DNA of 64,000 bases from Panagrolaimus kolymaensis (Eukaryota; Nematoda; Chromadorea; Rhabditida; Panagrolaimidae): NCBI GenBank assembly GCA_028622995.1, contig JAJQJQ010000014.1:3348001-3412000 (forward strand). The letters are read 5' to 3'. The notes beneath the pieces were generated by a model. It did not search any database, was not told where the DNA came from, and saw only the letters and a list, made by a program, of their open reading frames with translations. Below, piece after piece: positions 59,742 through 64,000 of this stretch (position 1 is its first letter; each line of letters begins with the position of its first letter). The position numbers and the translations under genes are program-made.

Positions 59742-60674
59742 TGTTGTTTTTTTGCTATAATTTAGTTTATTTTTTCAAAAAAATGAAAAATTATTACAGC
59801 ATCAACAAAGCAAGAAAAAAACAAAATAGAAAAAATAAAAGACTATCAAACGTTTTTAACAAAAAAATAAATCGTTTTTGTTTATGCGATTTATGTTAAT
59901 TTTTTTTTATTTCGAAAAGAACAAATGGACGAGTTTATTTTTTTGACCACAAAACAGAAATAAAACGGTTTTATTTTATGTTGGATCATTGGATGATCAA
60001 AAAACAGCTATTGTTATCAGAAAAAAAAATATAGTAGTTGACAAAGTAATAAATACACCCGAAGCGAAAATTTTAATTATGTTAGTATAAAGATTTTTTT
60101 CTTAACTATTCAAATATTTTTATACTTAGAATAATAGCGCAAAAAAGCTTCGACAAAAATAATTTAAAAAAATAAGAGATGCTTTTCTTGTTAATATCTA
60201 AAACTTAAATATGCTTGTGTTTTGTTTTATTTTTGTCGTTGACTTTGCGAGTCTTTACTGTTTTTTTCAAATTTTTACTCTTTATTGTGGGTGTTTTGTT
60301 CTCAACTCTGCCTAACAACGGCTTATTTGATAGCTTCTTTTTTTTTATCAGTTTTGTTTTCTTCTTTTTTTTTTTGCCTTTATTTGTTGACCTTTTTTGA
60401 AGAAAAAAAATGAACAAGGAAGTTCGTGTCCTTAAATAAAGTACCCCGGGTGCTTAACTTCATTGTTGTCAACAAGTTTGTTTTTACCTTCGATGCCAAA
60501 ATTTTTTTGAATGATCGAAAGTTCAAAAAGAAAAAATAGTTTTCAAGTTTTTTGAACTAAACCACATCGAACAAAAAAATGATGATTTGAAACTTTTTTT
60601 GATTTTTTTCAAAATGATGTGCACAAACTCCATTCACTTATTCTCACTTTCATATAAAAATAATTGATTTTAAA

Positions 60675-61529
60675 TAGGGTTGTTAAATTTACCGGTAAAT
60701 CGAAAATCTGTAAATTTACCGGTAAATTTACCGGCTAATTTACCGGTAAATCGGTAAATCAGTAAATCTACCAAAAATCCAAAAGACATCCATGCTTTTT
60801 TGGATTTTTGGTTTAAAAATCATAAAACAAGAGTATTTAATTTATTTTACTATCAATTTTCTTAAAGCAAATGCGAGAAAGTTATAAAATTAGGAGAGAA
60901 GTTATACTTTTAGTAAAAAACAATGGTTTTTTAAGAGTGAATGAAATGACAATTAATTATGGAATTCACTTTGTCCGTCAGCTGATTCATCAGAAGAGAC
61001 GACCATTGCTACTGTGCAGGGATGAGCGACATCGACATTTTTTTATATAAAAAGAGGGTGAAAAAATTTTTTTAATGTAATTCTGCTTTTTTAAATTAGA
61101 AAAGTGTTTCTGATATGGGATAGTAAAGGAAAATAGTTCCAAAAAGTCTTTAACAATGCAATTCTTTACAAATTATAACAATTTTTAAAGAATTTTGGCA
61201 AAAAAAAAGTTCAAATGTTGATCCGAAAAACTCGGCATCGACATATCGACATGTCAATGTCGAAAAAATCGTCGACATGTCGATGTCGCGCATTCCTGAT
61301 GCACATTTTTTAATATATTTTTTATGGTTCAAAAGCTAAAAACAGACGACTTTTTCAACCATTATATGAAATTTTTCAAAAAAAAGACAAAATTACCAAT
61401 GTAGAAAGGCGATTTTTTGAATGGTAAATTTACCGGTAAATTTACCGATTTACCGATTTACCAAGGCGGTTTTTTGAGCGGTAAATTTACCAGTAAATTA
61501 ACCGCTAAATTTACCGAGGCGCAACCCTA
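60675..61529. mobile_element. Nonautonomous hAT-type element, 855 bp
   Basis: Begins TAGGGTTG and ends CAACCCTA, flanked by perfect 8-bp direct repeats ATTTTAAA (60667-60674 and 61530-61537). Each end has subterminal arrays of TTTACCGGTAAA-like words, typical of hAT transposase binding sites. There is no coding capacity. It contains a second, nested inverted-repeat element. The outer termini match those of the 72-bp MITE at 14645-14716. Confidence 0.88.
61017..61298. mobile_element. Nested inverted-repeat element, 282 bp
   Basis: Starts CAGGGATGAGCGACATCGAC and ends with the near reverse complement (GTCGATGTCGCGCATTCCTG). It has internal repeats of CGACATGTCGA. CAGGG...CCTG ends suggest a second hAT-like family. 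The expected 8-bp duplication is not clear (CTACTGTG versus ATGCACAT), so the assignment is tentative. It lies inside the older 855-bp element. Confidence 0.65.
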
Positions 61530-62549
61530 ATTTTAAACGTGTCCATCCAACCAGTTGGATACACGGGTCAATTTACATTAAATAGGTATACCATAACAAT
61601 AAATAAAATCCTTGACTTGATAGCAAACGCGACGTAAAAAAATTAAAAAAAAGGGGCGCTTCGCGCCCCTTGATGTATTAGTGATGCTACTATTTTTCTT
61701 AATGATCCAAGGATCCATGATAATCCACCAAAAGATCCATTAAATGATAATTGGGGAGATCCAACTTACAAATGCAAAAAGATTAAACACTCATTTTTAT
61801 TTGATCCACTTAAAAATTTTTATCAGCTTTATGGCTTTATCGGGTTTTGTTAAACTTTATTCCCTTAGATTCACGCAAAAGTAAAATCCTCAAAATTAAT
61901 TAATTATGCAAATTTATATGTTAAATTTGCATAAATAAACAACAAAAATTATTAATTCCCCGTTTAAAATGATTCAAAAAAGATTTATAATTAAATGCAC
62001 TTAAAAAAATCCAAGAATCCACATTTTATGCAAATTTCTCCATAATTATAAATATTTATGATCCCCAAAAATTATTTAATAATATTTTAATAATATTCCC
62101 ATTAATTTTATAGTTAAAAATATTCATAAAATTTTATCACATCCAAGGATTCGAACTTTTTTCCATTCGCAAATCCACCGTCTTTCACCATTGCGTCACA
62201 CATGCAAAGGAATATCTTTCAACGACACGTTTCTTGCTTTCTTTGTTCGATGAGAATAAAGACATTCAACAGAAAAGCTTTATTTAAAGGCAACTTAAAA
62301 AAACGATGATGTAATTCTTTTTTTTCTCAATAAAACGCATCAATTTGAAGGATTTTTTTGTTGAATACAACAAAATCAAATGAAACAATTATAAAATAAG
62401 CCGGAAAATAGCAACTACTAAAGTGCTCCAATTCAAAAAGTTGTCAAAGGAGTCATTGCCAAGGGATGAGCCTTTGGTAATCCCATGAACATATATAAGA
62501 AATCAGAATATTATTTCTCCATATTAAATTACATAAATTTGTGAAAGTT

Positions 62550-63740
62550 TTAGATTGCATCCACAGCCGCTGCCGATGTCCCTGAAATCGAAACTGGATA
62601 AATGAGTGGTACAACTTGATTGAATTTGAAACCAAATTTGGTTAGAATTTTTCTCATAGTTTCAATAAAGAAAATCCGACAGGTTCGAATAAAATAAACC
62701 ATAGATATAAAATCAGCCATGGTATGAGTGGACATAATCATAACCGCAAAAATACAAGATTTTGATGACCATCGAAAGCCAAACAAACAAGAAGTTTGAA
62801 AAATATAAAAATAGGGATGAGCAATAAAATAACGATTAATCCCATTTGAATATAAAGAGCTTTAAATAACAACAGCTGAAATAAAAATCTGTTTAAAATA
62901 TTAAAGCTTAATAAATTTTATATGAATTTTGTTTTTTCTCTCACTAACCTGTAATTGGTAAGTTGGAGCCGACATAAAAGATTTATTCTTTTTTAAAATT
63001 CTTAAAAAATTAAAATATAAAAATACTACGAAAATGAAGAATAAAAACATGACTAAAAGTATTAGGGCAATAAATAAGTTTGTTAGTTTTCCATTAAGCT
63101 CTGGATCAAATCCAAAAAGGGAAGGTTCTCGATCGAAAAATTGCTTAAGGTTGCTATTTTGATTAACCAAGGATTTTTTCATGGCTTCAATATCTTGTGA
63201 ATTGAAGGCTATGGGAATGCAAAATGCAGCTTGGAGGGAAACAAAAACAAAAACATATACAGCTGTTCGAATTGGAATAGTGTCATAAATTTTATAAGTA
63301 ATTGAAAATGGTGAAGCTTGAAAATATCGATGAACCAAAGATATTCCAATCGCAAAGCCCATTCCCACTGCGACATTACACAATAATACAATTTGATAAA
63401 TTCGATATGTCGGAGAAAAGTGCCGAAATATTCCTTCACTGTAGCCCAAATAAAATGGAAACAATGGAATAACTTTCCATAAACTCAAATATAAATCAAA
63501 TAAAAAGCTCCAAGCAATTCGATGAACTAAATACCATTTATAGCCGCCCATTTCGGGGCTAGATTTAAAAATAATTATATACAACATCAAAAATAATAAA
63601 ATTGTTGTAATGATAGTTGTTACATTCCAATAAATACTGTAGACTTGATTTAAAATAGGGTCATAAAGATCATCGATGGTATAAATGGAATAATTTACAC
63701 CCAAATCCATTTTCATAAAAAATAATAGAAAGCTTGACAA
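62550..63740 (-). CDS. Srh-like chemoreceptor, frame break in exon 2
   Basis: Two exons, 63740-62949 and 62875-62550. Exon 1 encodes TM1-TM5 with PEMGGYKWYLVHRIAWSFLFD, the VHRYFQAS motif after TM3, and a cytoplasmic stretch KKNKSFMSAPTYQLQ. Exon 2 opens in phase 0 as LLLFKALYIQMGLIVILLLIP (TM6), and TM7 continues as SCIFAVMIMSTHTMADFISM, then YFIRTCRIFF. This fits Srh-type receptors. TM6 and TM7 are in different frames: the switch lies near 62780-62795 in a GTTTGTTTGG stretch. It may be a pseudogene or carry a sequencing error. The C-terminus FNQVVPLIYPVSISGTSA is repeated at the right window edge. Confidence 0.75.
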
Positions 63741-63933
63741 AACAAAATTTTTTATGACGCCATTTTCGATATTTTTTGCTTTCTAAAAATGGCAGGCAGA
63801 TGAACTTTCATAGCCTTCGAAAATATTAATTTGAAGAAAAAAAATAACAGCTGTTATTAGCACAGAAAATTATATTTCAGAGTATGAAAAGAATAACGTA
63901 AGAACATTAAAATTACTAAGAAAAAATCTATTT

Positions 63934-64000
63934 TTAATTTGGCACCGCAGATGTGCCTGAAGTCGAAGTTGGAAAAATAAGTGGTTCAACTTGATTAAAT
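63934..64000 (-). CDS. C-terminal end of another srh-like receptor (partial)
   Basis: On the minus strand the last 67 bases read FNQVEPLIFPTSTSGTSAVPN and a TAA at 63934-63936. This matches the C-terminus of the preceding gene (FNQVVPLIYPVSISGTSAA). The rest of the gene lies outside the window. It shows that a tandem srh-like pair, at least, continues to the right. Confidence 0.75.
   Translation of the reverse strand, partial: FNQVEPLIFPTSTSGTSAVPN

Larger units (their letters stand above)
59742..62549. other. Repeat-bearing intergenic region
   Basis: About 2.8 kb. It holds the hAT-type element at 60675-61529 with a nested element, both listed separately. A GC-containing hairpin sits near 61650-61670 (GGGGCGCTTCGCGCCCC). 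GATCC-rich irregular repeats occur near 61690-61830. A weak tRNA-like fragment near 62150-62215 is discussed among the rejected items. No protein gene is supported. Confidence 0.55.

Noticed and set aside
60205..60417. Lys-rich minus-strand and Phe-rich plus-strand open frames
   Set aside because: Complementary readings of the same A/T-rich run; low complexity only.
62150..62215. tRNA-like fragment on the minus strand (GTTCGAATCC box)
   Set aside because: A B-box-like word is present, but the T stem pairs only three of five bases and no acceptor stem closes, so it is at most a relic.
1..64000. CRISPR arrays, bacterial operons, rRNA genes
   Set aside because: None seen; the window is eukaryotic with spliced genes throughout.

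Overview
This window looks like nuclear DNA of a nematode. It is very AT-rich with long A/T homopolymers. Genes are split by short GT...AG introns, mostly 40-150 bp. Most recognisable genes are serpentine chemoreceptors of nematode-type families. The closest lineage cannot be fixed from sequence alone; a clade IV free-living or parasitic nematode is a guess. I joined exons by hand from splice signals, open frame and paralogue alignment. Almost every multi-exon model closes in frame, and the exceptions are flagged.

Layout. 1-16 kb: a decayed coding relic, three srbc-like receptors (one with a frameshift, one dead, one intact), a small secreted Cys-rich protein, a large multi-exon gene of an unrecognised zinc-module family (7971-11028), and the first srd-like receptor. 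16.28-21.13 kb: a complete, apparently young Kolobok-type DNA transposon with TTAA duplications, 429-bp terminal inverted repeats, a THAP-like/DDE transposase and a divergent gene for a P2X7-ballast-like protein. 21.5-31.9 kb: a tandem srd-like receptor array (four intact copies plus a truncated one; a fifth intact copy lies left of the transposon). 32.6-46.3 kb: two small genes encoding only a PH-like domain, two LAPTM4-like four-TM genes, an srv/srg-like receptor, and two more zinc-module genes around an inversion scar full of gene fragments. 47-64 kb: a GNAT acetyltransferase, a secreted S28 serine carboxypeptidase, the largest zinc-module gene (52379-56333), an SLC17-like transporter, two hAT-type nonautonomous elements, and srh-like receptors running off the right edge.

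The best candidate for something undescribed is the zinc-module family. Three complete members share one plan: an N-terminal beta-rich domain of about 90 residues encoded by similarly placed exons (PH/RanBD-like by pattern), a helical stretch, an acidic/basic linker, then 4 to 9 tandem modules of about 80-95 residues carrying LCYxY...C-x2-C...H-x-C. A fourth gene has lost its 5' part at an inversion, and two further genes keep only the N-terminal domain, in one or two copies. This is an expanding, rearranging nematode family, possibly of nuclear nucleic-acid or protein binders; the function is not known to me.
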